DNA from: an uncultured Myxococcales bacterium | GTDB taxonomy: Bacteria; Myxococcota_A; Bradymonadia; UBA7976; VGTA01 | Assembly (NCBI GenBank): GCA_937146725.1 | Contig: CAKZRU010000013.1 | Location: 1-64,000, forward strand | Reading direction: 5' to 3' | Length of the DNA stretch: 64,000 bases | Shown: positions 27,223 through 34,327 of the stretch, piece by piece | How the letters are laid out: each line of letters starts with the position of its first letter | Numbering within the stretch: position 1 is the stretch's first letter | Made by a program: the position numbers and the translations under genes | Notes under the pieces: generated by a model | Told to the model about the DNA's origin: nothing | The model's database searches: none | Seen by the model: the letters and a program-made list of their open reading frames with translations, nothing else

Positions 27223-28568
27223 GAGGCTTCACTCACTTGGTGATCTAAATGTTCAAGCGCCCGATAAATAGTGACTAAGCGAGCGGTAATCGCCTCTCGC
27301 TCTTTTTGATAACGAGCCTTGGTCATCTTACCACGCTCTAAAGCCGCTTCCATACGCGCTAAAGCCTTGAGTAAGCGTTCTTGTTCAATCAACAAGTGAG
27401 AACGAGACAAAGAGCTAGATCTTCCCTCGTTGGCAAAGCCCAACCAAAAGACCCATAAAAGCACAAAGGCAATCGCGGCATAAAGGGCCTGACGCTTCCA
27501 TTGTGCTGCGGCCGGAATACCGGTAATTGAAAACTTTAAAGCAGTCTTTGCTGGTAAGGTTGGTACTTGACGTAGAGCATCAAAAACTCGCCCAGGCCCT
27601 GTGCTTACTTGCTTCACCTCACCTTGCTGATCTTTGGCTTCAAGGCCAAGCTTGATCAATGATTGATGCTGAGGTTTTTTATATTGGGGTGCCACAATCA
27701 TTCCAACTGTTGTCGGTAAAGGCATACTTTGAGCCCATTCAAAGCGTTCAGCACGATAAGGAAGAGTGTAATACCATTTAATCTTTTTGGTGCTATGAGG
27801 TAACAAAGCACCTGTAAAATAAAGTGCTGTGCCTCTGACCTCAACTTCGTCATGGTGGCTTTGATGTAATTCAGGTGCTTTAGCCCCCTCAGGGGCCGGT
27901 AACTTTAATCCCCCCTGAGGCTGATGTGATAAATCAACGACCTGATCGCTTGAGTTCGTTAAGGTCATTTCGTGAATCACAAGCAGAGACTCTTCATCGG
28001 GATGCAGTTCAATAAGGTCGTGATGTAGCGCCAAAGCACTTATGTCACTGATGGCCGGAGATACCACAATATTTAAGCGATTTTCTGGCAAGCGCTTACT
28101 AGGGTCAAAGTCATCATATAAAGCGTCTTTGTCCTCTGTTTTAGGAATCCCCTTCACATTATAAGGAAAACGAACCCCTTGATAATCGATCCAAAGTTCA
28201 TAGGAAATCATCCCTTGAACTTTAGGATTTGAGGGAATCCCCAAAAAGAATGCCCGACCTTGAGCATCGGTTTTTTCTTTGTAGTCACGTACCTTTTGGC
28301 CTTGTGCTAAAATTCTAAAGTCTACTTTAATTCCTTCAGGCGCATTAACCGGTGCCTTATCCTTAGCTTGGAGTTGGACCTGTACCATCACCTCATGCTT
28401 TTCCATTGATGCAAAAAAGGGCGGTAAACCATCACCTTTATTTAAATAAGGCGCTTGCCCTTGAGCAAAAACACTAGAATACCCAAGAATGAGCATCGCT
28501 AATAAGCTTAAGCCACCAAATAAATGCTGAATATAGAAGAATCTCGACTTGTGATTTATCTTAAACAT
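27219..28568 (-). CDS. Unassigned membrane protein inside the ccm operon, 449 aa
   Basis: A signal peptide (FGGLSLLAMLILGYSSVFAQG) opens the protein, followed by two or three Ig-like or carboxypeptidase-regulatory-like sandwich domains (for example VMVQVQLQAKDKAPVNAP..., TDAQGRAFFLGIPSNPKVQG). A single transmembrane helix lies at about residues 371-394 (ALYAAIAFVLLWVFWLGFAN), then a charged coiled coil (LLIEQERLLKALARMEAALERGKMTKARYQKEREAI). There is no CxxC. The periplasmic sandwich plus cytoplasmic coiled coil is not one of the standard Ccm proteins. I used the ATG at 28568 (AAGAG seven bases upstream); the first in-frame ATG is 28598. It may serve in assembly of the haem or apocytochrome pathway, but this is inference from position only. 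Confidence 0.6.
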   Translation of the reverse strand: MFKINHKSRFFYIQHLFGGLSLLAMLILGYSSVFAQGQAPYLNKGDGLPPFFASMEKHEVMVQVQLQAKDKAPVNAPEGIKVDFRILAQGQKVRDYKEKTDAQGRAFFLGIPSNPKVQGMISYELWIDYQGVRFPYNVKGIPKTEDKDALYDDFDPSKRLPENRLNIVVSPAISDISALALHHDLIELHPDEESLLVIHEMTLTNSSDQVVDLSHQPQGGLKLPAPEGAKAPELHQSHHDEVEVRGTALYFTGALLPHSTKKIKWYYTLPYRAERFEWAQSMPLPTTVGMIVAPQYKKPQHQSLIKLGLEAKDQQGEVKQVSTGPGRVFDALRQVPTLPAKTALKFSITGIPAAAQWKRQALYAAIAFVLLWVFWLGFANEGRSSSLSRSHLLIEQERLLKALARMEAALERGKMTKARYQKEREAITARLVTIYRALEHLDHQVSEAS

Positions 28569-28578
28569 GCTTCCGCTC

Positions 28579-29175
28579 TTACTCTTTTGAATCTGCATTA
28601 GTCTTGGGGCTCGTTTCTACTTGGCTCGTTTCTGTGCCAGATTGCTGTGTTGCTGTCTCACTTGCCTCTGTCTCACTTGCCTCTGTCTCACTTGCCTCTG
28701 TCTCACTAGGCTCAATATCTACTTTAGCTTCACTTTGAGCGGCCTTACGAGCTCTTGCTGCTTTTCGAGTTGCACTAATTTCGCCTTGGATATCTTCCTG
28801 ATATGTAGAAGCACGCTCATCTAAGGCTTCGATCAAGCGTAAGGCTTCTCGCTCATATTGACGCTTAAGCTTTGATAAATCAGCATCATCGATCTTATTC
28901 ATAGCCGCTTCAAACTCAAGATCTTTGAGTTCTTCGATCACTCGATCTCGCCGGTTTAAAAGCTCTAAAGACTCATCTTCGATACGGGACCATTCTTCAT
29001 TTGAAATCTCACCTTCTTCCAAAAGAGGACTCAAGGTTAGGTACAAGGCGTACAAAACAAATAATCCGGCAATCACAGCCAAGCTCAAAGGTAGATCAAT
29101 ACCCGCTTGTTGCAGTTGTGGTTGTGACGCAAGCGACATCACCGAAAGAAAAGAATGATTTAACAAAGCAATCAT
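28579..29175 (-). CDS. CcmI-like N-terminal domain protein, 198 aa, in the ccm operon
   Basis: One transmembrane helix (about 26-48, LPLSLAVIAGLFVLYALYLTLSPLL) is followed by a soluble helical part with RRDRVIEELKDLEFEAAMNKIDDADLSKLKRQYEREALRLIEALD, which resembles the region after the first membrane helix of CcmI/CycH-type proteins. The C-terminal third is an in-frame 15-bp repeat (SETEA units) and a Thr/Ser-rich tail. It follows ccmF by eleven bases and has AAGGAA seven bases before the ATG. CcmI handles apocytochrome in System I; a similar role here is plausible but rests on the short motif. Confidence 0.6.
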   Translation of the reverse strand: MIALLNHSFLSVMSLASQPQLQQAGIDLPLSLAVIAGLFVLYALYLTLSPLLEEGEISNEEWSRIEDESLELLNRRDRVIEELKDLEFEAAMNKIDDADLSKLKRQYEREALRLIEALDERASTYQEDIQGEISATRKAARARKAAQSEAKVDIEPSETEASETEASETEASETATQQSGTETSQVETSPKTNADSKE

Positions 29176-29186
29176 GAATGCTTTCC

Positions 29187-31352
29187 TTAAGTATTCAAAG
29201 GTTTAAGTGGACCGGCTTGTGCATCAATCGCCTGTCCTGCACTGCGCTGCGCAGCAACAAAAACTTGATATTTAGCTTCTTCGGGCCAAATCGCCACAAA
29301 AACGCCTAATAACAAGAAGCCCCCCCCAATCCACATCCATAAAAGCATGGGGTTAAAGTGAGCCATCACTTCAGCGGTTTGTACCTTGTCATTGAATGAA
29401 ACTAAAGCAAGATAAACATTACCTCTCCACATAAAGACTTCATCTTTTTCGGTGGTCCACCGGGACAGTTTTACATTTGCACCAATGTAATTACGTCGTG
29501 ACGGTCTGACCATCCCCAAAGATTCACCCACACTGCCATTATCGTTGAGTTGGTGGAGCTCAAACTCGGCAAACCACTCTCTATATTCGCGATTTTGGGT
29601 AAACTTAATGCCCTTAAAAGTGAGCTGTTTATCCTCAAGAATATGGCTTTGGCCTACCTCTTGAAAGCTGAGATCTCTTTCGGTTTTCAATCCGGTACCA
29701 ATAAAGCCAAGGAATAGTCCTGCAAAGCCGAGGTGGGTCAAATAACCACCATAGCGACGCTTATTTTTACCAAAAAGTTGAGCCATTGCGGTCATAAATG
29801 GGACTTTGACCGAACGAGAACGTACTCGTGCCCCATAGTAAAATTCCCAAAGCATGGTGTAAAAGATAAAGAAGACCCCCCAAAAACCAATCAAAGAGTA
29901 AACGCCCACAAGTTCAGCTTCTAAAAAGAGCTTACCCCATGAAATACTCCCCTCAATCGCCTCATTAAAGGGGATGTAGGTCTTGGCCACTTGAGTTTTT
30001 AGGTGATATACATCGGCCAAGTACAGCCATGCAGTGAGGCCGGTACTGACCATACTCGGTACTAAGAAGTTTTTCACTAGGCTTTTCTTGGTCACCTTGC
30101 GCCATGGAATCAAAGGTCCAACACCCATCAAGAGCAATAAAAGCAAGCCTCCTGGCACCATCCAAGTGTTAAACCAAGGGGCGGTGTATTTGGTTTCCTG
30201 CCAAAAATATGCACTAATTTTTTCACCAATTGTGCCAAACATCACCACAAAAACACAGGCGAGTAAGACGATATTATTTAGCAGGAAAACACCTTCACGA
30301 CTCATTAAGTGCTGTACATCCGACTTACTCTTGAGTGAGCCATCAAGTACTCTCCACAGAATCAAGCCAATAGAAAGAATCGTGAGAGTAATCAAGAAGA
30401 CGATAAAGTAATCACCTACATCACTTTGCGCAAAGGTATGTACTGAGTCAATCAAGCCTGAACGAGTCAAGAATGTACCAAAAACAGTAAGGAAATAAGT
30501 CAGCATTACCAAGGCCATATTCCATACCTTGAGCATATCTCGTCGCTCTTGAATCATGACTGAGTGCAGATAAGCCGTTGCAGTAAACCAAGGCATCAAA
30601 GAGGCATTTTCTACCGGATCCCAGCCCCAAAAACCACCCCAGCCCAACTCTTGGTAAGCCCACATACCGCCAAACAAATTGCCGATCGATAAAAAGGCCC
30701 AAGAAATGAGAGCATAGCCCCTAGTTGTACGAATCCATGTATCATCAAGGCGCTTGTGAATTAAGGCTGCAACCGCAAAGGCAAAGGGAAAGGTAAACCA
30801 TACATAACCACTAAGAATACTCGGTGGATGAAAGGTCATTGCCGGATTTTGTAGCAAAGGTTCTAAGCCTCTACCATTCACCGGTGGTTCATTGACTCTA
30901 AAGGTTTCAAAGGGATTGGCTTCAAAAACCATTAGGCCCAAAAAGAAAACCTGAATAATCATTAAAGTCGCAAGCACAGTCGGCAGAATATCTCTATTCT
31001 TTTGTTGATTTTGCCTAATGACTAAGCCGGTACCAATAGCTAAGATCAGCGACCAAAACATCAACGACCCAGATTGCCCTCCCCAAAAAGAGGCCACCAA
31101 ATAGTACCAAGGCATATTATTATCAGAATAATGAGCCACATACTTATTGTTGTAATCATGGGTAATAAAGGCACTAATTAGTAAAAATGATGCGGTAATC
31201 ACCATGGCTGTTACCGCATATCCCGCTCGCTCGCCCGCAAGCATCAAACGACCATGGCTTCGCCACTTGCCTACTACACTTGCTGCCGCACAGAAAATAG
31301 CAGTGACGATCGATAGATTGAGAAGAAAGTCTCCAATTGCATGTATATCCAT
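29187..31352 (-). CDS. ccmF: CcmF, haem lyase subunit
   Basis: A 721-residue membrane protein with about fifteen hydrophobic segments. The WWD haem-handling motif appears as ELGWGGFWGWDPVENASLMPW near residue 245 and is followed by LHSVMIQERRDMLKVWN. Conserved GLxxSVHTFAQSDVGDYF-like and GGYLTHLGFAGLFLGFIGTGLKT segments are present, and a large periplasmic loop precedes the last helix. CcmF takes haem from CcmE and attaches it to apocytochrome CXXCH motifs. GAGGTGA lies before the ATG and only four bases separate it from ccmE. Its usual partner CcmH is not encoded in this window. Confidence 0.95.
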   Translation of the reverse strand: MDIHAIGDFLLNLSIVTAIFCAAASVVGKWRSHGRLMLAGERAGYAVTAMVITASFLLISAFITHDYNNKYVAHYSDNNMPWYYLVASFWGGQSGSLMFWSLILAIGTGLVIRQNQQKNRDILPTVLATLMIIQVFFLGLMVFEANPFETFRVNEPPVNGRGLEPLLQNPAMTFHPPSILSGYVWFTFPFAFAVAALIHKRLDDTWIRTTRGYALISWAFLSIGNLFGGMWAYQELGWGGFWGWDPVENASLMPWFTATAYLHSVMIQERRDMLKVWNMALVMLTYFLTVFGTFLTRSGLIDSVHTFAQSDVGDYFIVFLITLTILSIGLILWRVLDGSLKSKSDVQHLMSREGVFLLNNIVLLACVFVVMFGTIGEKISAYFWQETKYTAPWFNTWMVPGGLLLLLLMGVGPLIPWRKVTKKSLVKNFLVPSMVSTGLTAWLYLADVYHLKTQVAKTYIPFNEAIEGSISWGKLFLEAELVGVYSLIGFWGVFFIFYTMLWEFYYGARVRSRSVKVPFMTAMAQLFGKNKRRYGGYLTHLGFAGLFLGFIGTGLKTERDLSFQEVGQSHILEDKQLTFKGIKFTQNREYREWFAEFELHQLNDNGSVGESLGMVRPSRRNYIGANVKLSRWTTEKDEVFMWRGNVYLALVSFNDKVQTAEVMAHFNPMLLWMWIGGGFLLLGVFVAIWPEEAKYQVFVAAQRSAGQAIDAQAGPLKPLNT

Positions 31353-31356
31353 GACA

Positions 31357-31800
31357 TCACCTCATTGTTGGTTGGCCATCAATCCCCATTCTCTTGCGAG
31401 TTTCTGGGGAGATGTTATCTTGTTCATATTTTGAAGGACATTTTGCCGTAACTTCGGTTGCTACCAATGTATTATCTTTATTAAAACTACCGGTGGCAAC
31501 CACTTCACCGCCTTCTTTAAACACATCGGGAATGGCACCTTTAAAGTAAACCGGTACTTTATTAATTTCGCCCTCAACCACAAAACGATGCTCGCTTGAG
31601 CCTTTTTCATTTTGATAGGTACCGTGCGCGACTAGCCCTTTGATACGGACTTTACGACCTGGTTTGAGCTTACCCTCATTTTGGGCTGCTTGAACTTCAT
31701 CTACAGTCAGAAAATATGCGCCACCATCCATCATGCTATTCAGCATAAGATAAAAGGCACCGACAAACAGTAAAAGTCCAATAATTCCTCGTGAAGACAT
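31357..31800 (-). CDS. ccmE: CcmE haem chaperone, CxxxY type
   Basis: A 147-residue protein with an N-terminal membrane anchor (IIGLLLFVGAFYLML) and an OB-fold (VRIKGLVAHGTY.., HRFVVEGEINKVPVYFKGAIPDVFKEGGEVVATG). The C-terminal haem-binding site, HxxxY in the best studied CcmE proteins, reads CPSKY here, with Cys121 and Tyr125. This CxxxY form is known from sulfate reducers and archaea, where it goes with loss of CcmG and CcmH. The start at 31800 (AAGGAT upstream, anchor begins at once) was preferred to the longer frame from 31866. It is the first gene of the ccm operon. Confidence 0.92.
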   Translation of the reverse strand: MSSRGIIGLLLFVGAFYLMLNSMMDGGAYFLTVDEVQAAQNEGKLKPGRKVRIKGLVAHGTYQNEKGSSEHRFVVEGEINKVPVYFKGAIPDVFKEGGEVVATGSFNKDNTLVATEVTAKCPSKYEQDNISPETRKRMGIDGQPTMR

Positions 31801-32040
31801 GATGCTATCCTTGCTTTTGCTAATAAATATGTTGCTTATATATTGTTTAAAGCCCCTATTGTCCATCTCACACTATCAATTATCCGAAAAAGAAAGTGTT
31901 TTTTTTGTAAATCTTACTGAAAGTTCGGGCATAGACTGTCAGTAGAGCTCACCAAGTGTATTGCATCACTCACTTGTCAACTCAATGTTTATGACACAAT
32001 AGCAAGAGTGTTTGTTTCATGCCAATCGACTCAAAAAAAA
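31801..32040. other. Intergenic region upstream of the ccm operon
   Basis: 240 bases between moaA and ccmE on the same strand. It is AT-rich, with runs of T at 31908-31915. On the minus strand a TTGACA occurs near 31976 but has no matching -10 box at a normal distance, so I cannot place the ccm promoter. The gap is long enough for one. No hairpin-plus-T-tract terminator for moaA was found. Confidence 0.4.
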
Positions 32041-33108
32041 CTAACCGCCTAAACCCGTCATTACATTCAAGGGCGGTGCGCCTTGATTCATCAGATGCTG
32101 AGGACGCTTTCCTTGAAAAGCTTGATCGATAAAAGGAGAGAGCGCAGGACCACGCATACCCATGCGTAAGGCGGACTTAAGATCAATCTCGCGATCATCT
32201 GCTAAACAAGCTCTTAAGCCACCGCGCGCTGTCAAACGGGCTCGATTACAGCTTGCACAAAAATGCGGATCACTCATGGGAGAAATAAAGCCGACTTGCT
32301 TACCCTTATAGACCGCATCATTGACAGTATAATAGCGAGCAGGACCTCGTGCTATTCTTGCACAGTTTAAGTTTGTGTCGGTCTGCAAGTCCCAACGCTC
32401 TTGCAAAGCCTGAATCACAGAGGAGACTTGTATATCAGGTGCCTGCTGACCACCGATCGGCATCATTTCAATCCAACGTGGTGTAACCCCCAAGGCCCAT
32501 GCTTTTTCACAAAATGACTGCCATACTTGTGCTGTCTGAGAAAGCTCAGGACTTAAAACAGCATTGAGAACGATGTCGGTAAACCCAACCTTTTGAGCCT
32601 GCTCAATCCCTTTGAGAACCCGCTTTAAGTCTCCACCTCGTGTAATCGCCTCAAAGATCGCCGGATCAAAGCTATCCAAACTCACATTAAGGCGCCGAAC
32701 CCCCGCTTGAAATAAATCTTCTGCATAACGATCAAGAATATGGCCATTTGTGGTCATCGCAATTTCTTCGATTTCTGGTAACTCATTGACCTGAGCAATC
32801 AAAGTACAGAGATCACGGCGAAGCAAAGGCTCTCCCCCCGTAAAACGGACCCTTTTTACCCCTCGCCAAGCCATAATTTGTATGACCGCAAAGATTTCTT
32901 CAAATTGTAAAAGTTCTTTTTTGGCCGACGCTTTCCAGCCTTCAGCTGGTGCGCAATAAGTGCAAAGATAATTACAGCGATCAGTCACCGAGACCCGTAA
33001 ATAGGTCACTTGACGTTCACTCCAATCGGTCACAGGAACGACTGAGTGCCGATTGGATTGATCAAGCTTTTCATGCTTACTATATTGCTGACTCAATACA
33101 TTACTCAT
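32041..33108 (-). CDS. moaA: MoaA, GTP 3',8-cyclase (molybdenum cofactor biosynthesis)
   Basis: A 355-residue radical SAM enzyme catalysing the first step of molybdopterin synthesis, GTP to 3',8-cyclo-H2GTP. The N-terminal cluster motif is VTDRCNYLCTYCAPAEGW (CxxxCxxC) and MTTNG, FTGGEPLLRRDL and LNVSLDS follow. The C-terminal cluster is FCASCNRARLTARGGLRACL (Cx2Cx13C), and the chain ends in GLGG, the C-terminal Gly-Gly typical of MoaA. No other moa genes are in the window. It follows the glycosyltransferase gene by 22 bases and may share its transcript. Confidence 0.95.
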   Translation of the reverse strand: MSNVLSQQYSKHEKLDQSNRHSVVPVTDWSERQVTYLRVSVTDRCNYLCTYCAPAEGWKASAKKELLQFEEIFAVIQIMAWRGVKRVRFTGGEPLLRRDLCTLIAQVNELPEIEEIAMTTNGHILDRYAEDLFQAGVRRLNVSLDSFDPAIFEAITRGGDLKRVLKGIEQAQKVGFTDIVLNAVLSPELSQTAQVWQSFCEKAWALGVTPRWIEMMPIGGQQAPDIQVSSVIQALQERWDLQTDTNLNCARIARGPARYYTVNDAVYKGKQVGFISPMSDPHFCASCNRARLTARGGLRACLADDREIDLKSALRMGMRGPALSPFIDQAFQGKRPQHLMNQGAPPLNVMTGLGG

Positions 33109-33130
33109 TTAGTGGCTACTTAGTAAAAGT

Positions 33131-33159
33131 TCATACATTGCATAGCTCATACATTGCAT
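33131..33159. repeat. 16-bp tandem duplication starting at a stop codon
   Basis: TCATACATTGCAT occurs at 33131-33143 and again at 33147-33159, a period of 16. The first three bases of the left copy are the TGA stop of the glycosyltransferase on the minus strand, so the duplicated piece is the end of the gene. Confidence 0.85.
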
Positions 33160-34288
33160 TATATTGTTGCTCAATCTGCATCCAATCAAAGTTATCTAAG
33201 GCCCAAATTCGGCCTTTTTGAGCTGTGGCTTTTCTTGTATCTGTATCAGATAACACTTCTACCAAGCTCTCATATAGCGAATCAACGCTAAGCTCATGTA
33301 TCCAACCCGCTTGAGCTTGAGCCATTTCTGGAAAATGACAAGCGGTAGAGATGACTGTTGCCGTCCCCCAAGCAAGAGACTCTAAAACGGCCACACTAAA
33401 GCCTTCATGATCGCTTGGTAAGCAAAAGGCAAGCGCATGCTTTAAGGCAGCTTGCTTGGCTCGACCGCTTAAAAATCCAGGAAAATGTACCCGTTCTTGT
33501 AAAGTTGGTTGTTGCTGAACCGCTTGAGCAATCACTGTTTTAATCTCTTCTATGCCACCAAAATCTGACCCAGCAATCACAAGATGTAACTGAGGAAATG
33601 CTTCACTTAAACGCACAAAGGCTTGGGCTAAGCGCGTTGCCCCTTTAGGTGGATGGATTCTTGACAAAAAAAGTAAGTATTCGTGATTTTTTAAGGCGGG
33701 TATTAGGTTTTCGATACTTGAGCGAGGTTCTTCTTCTTGAAAAATCTCTGACCGGACTCCATTTGGAATGACTTTAATTGCAGCCTTGAGTCCAAAGTTT
33801 TTTATATCCTGAGCCTCTGATTCATTGAGTGCATGTACAACTGTAGCGCCTGTAAGCATTGCTCGATAGCCAAGCGCTAGTCCAACCTTTTTTTTGAGGG
33901 CTTTAATCGCCAATGCTTCCGGTCGCAAGTGCCCGTGTATACTCAGTATATACGGAATATTATGCTGTAAACAGTAATGGGCAACATATAAGTTAGGACT
34001 CGGCCAAATCGAGTGCAAATGGACTATATCAGCTCCCTCAAGAGCTTGGCGAATTAATGCCTTAGAAAAAATGGGCCTAATCCCTTTAGGTTGCAAACTA
34101 AATAATTGAGCCGATGCAATGAGTTCCGACTGAATAAAGGCCTGTACTTCAGGCTCATTTATATCAATAGAGATTAAACGAATGCTAGAACCTTGAGCCT
34201 GTTGAGCACGAGCGATATTTAATATCACCTGCGGTGGACCCCCTTTGTGGGGATGCAAATAATCATAGACGTGAACAATGGTTTTCAT
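33131..34288 (-). CDS. GT4-family glycosyltransferase
   Basis: A 385-residue GT-B fold enzyme. The N-terminal half has HKGGPPQVILNIARAQ (nucleotide-sugar contact Gly-Gly) and DIVHLHSIWPSP; the C-terminal half has IPNGVRSEIF, LLFLSRIHPPKGATRLAQAF and the sugar-nucleotide Glu motif FCLPSDHEGFSVAVLESLAWGTATVIS. It would add a sugar to a lipid-linked or surface polysaccharide precursor at the cytoplasmic face. The ATG at 34288 was chosen over a TTG at 34294. The last codons and the stop are part of a 16-bp tandem duplication. Confidence 0.88.
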   Translation of the reverse strand: MKTIVHVYDYLHPHKGGPPQVILNIARAQQAQGSSIRLISIDINEPEVQAFIQSELIASAQLFSLQPKGIRPIFSKALIRQALEGADIVHLHSIWPSPNLYVAHYCLQHNIPYILSIHGHLRPEALAIKALKKKVGLALGYRAMLTGATVVHALNESEAQDIKNFGLKAAIKVIPNGVRSEIFQEEEPRSSIENLIPALKNHEYLLFLSRIHPPKGATRLAQAFVRLSEAFPQLHLVIAGSDFGGIEEIKTVIAQAVQQQPTLQERVHFPGFLSGRAKQAALKHALAFCLPSDHEGFSVAVLESLAWGTATVISTACHFPEMAQAQAGWIHELSVDSLYESLVEVLSDTDTRKATAQKGRIWALDNFDWMQIEQQYNAMYELCNV

Positions 34289-34327
34289 GGCCAAAAAGTC
34301 ATTCTTTTTTGAGTGTAGGAAAGGGCT

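Noticed and set aside
31976..32000. TTGACA on the minus strand as the ccm promoter
   Set aside because: The only -10-like sequence is about 14 bases away, too close, so no promoter was called.
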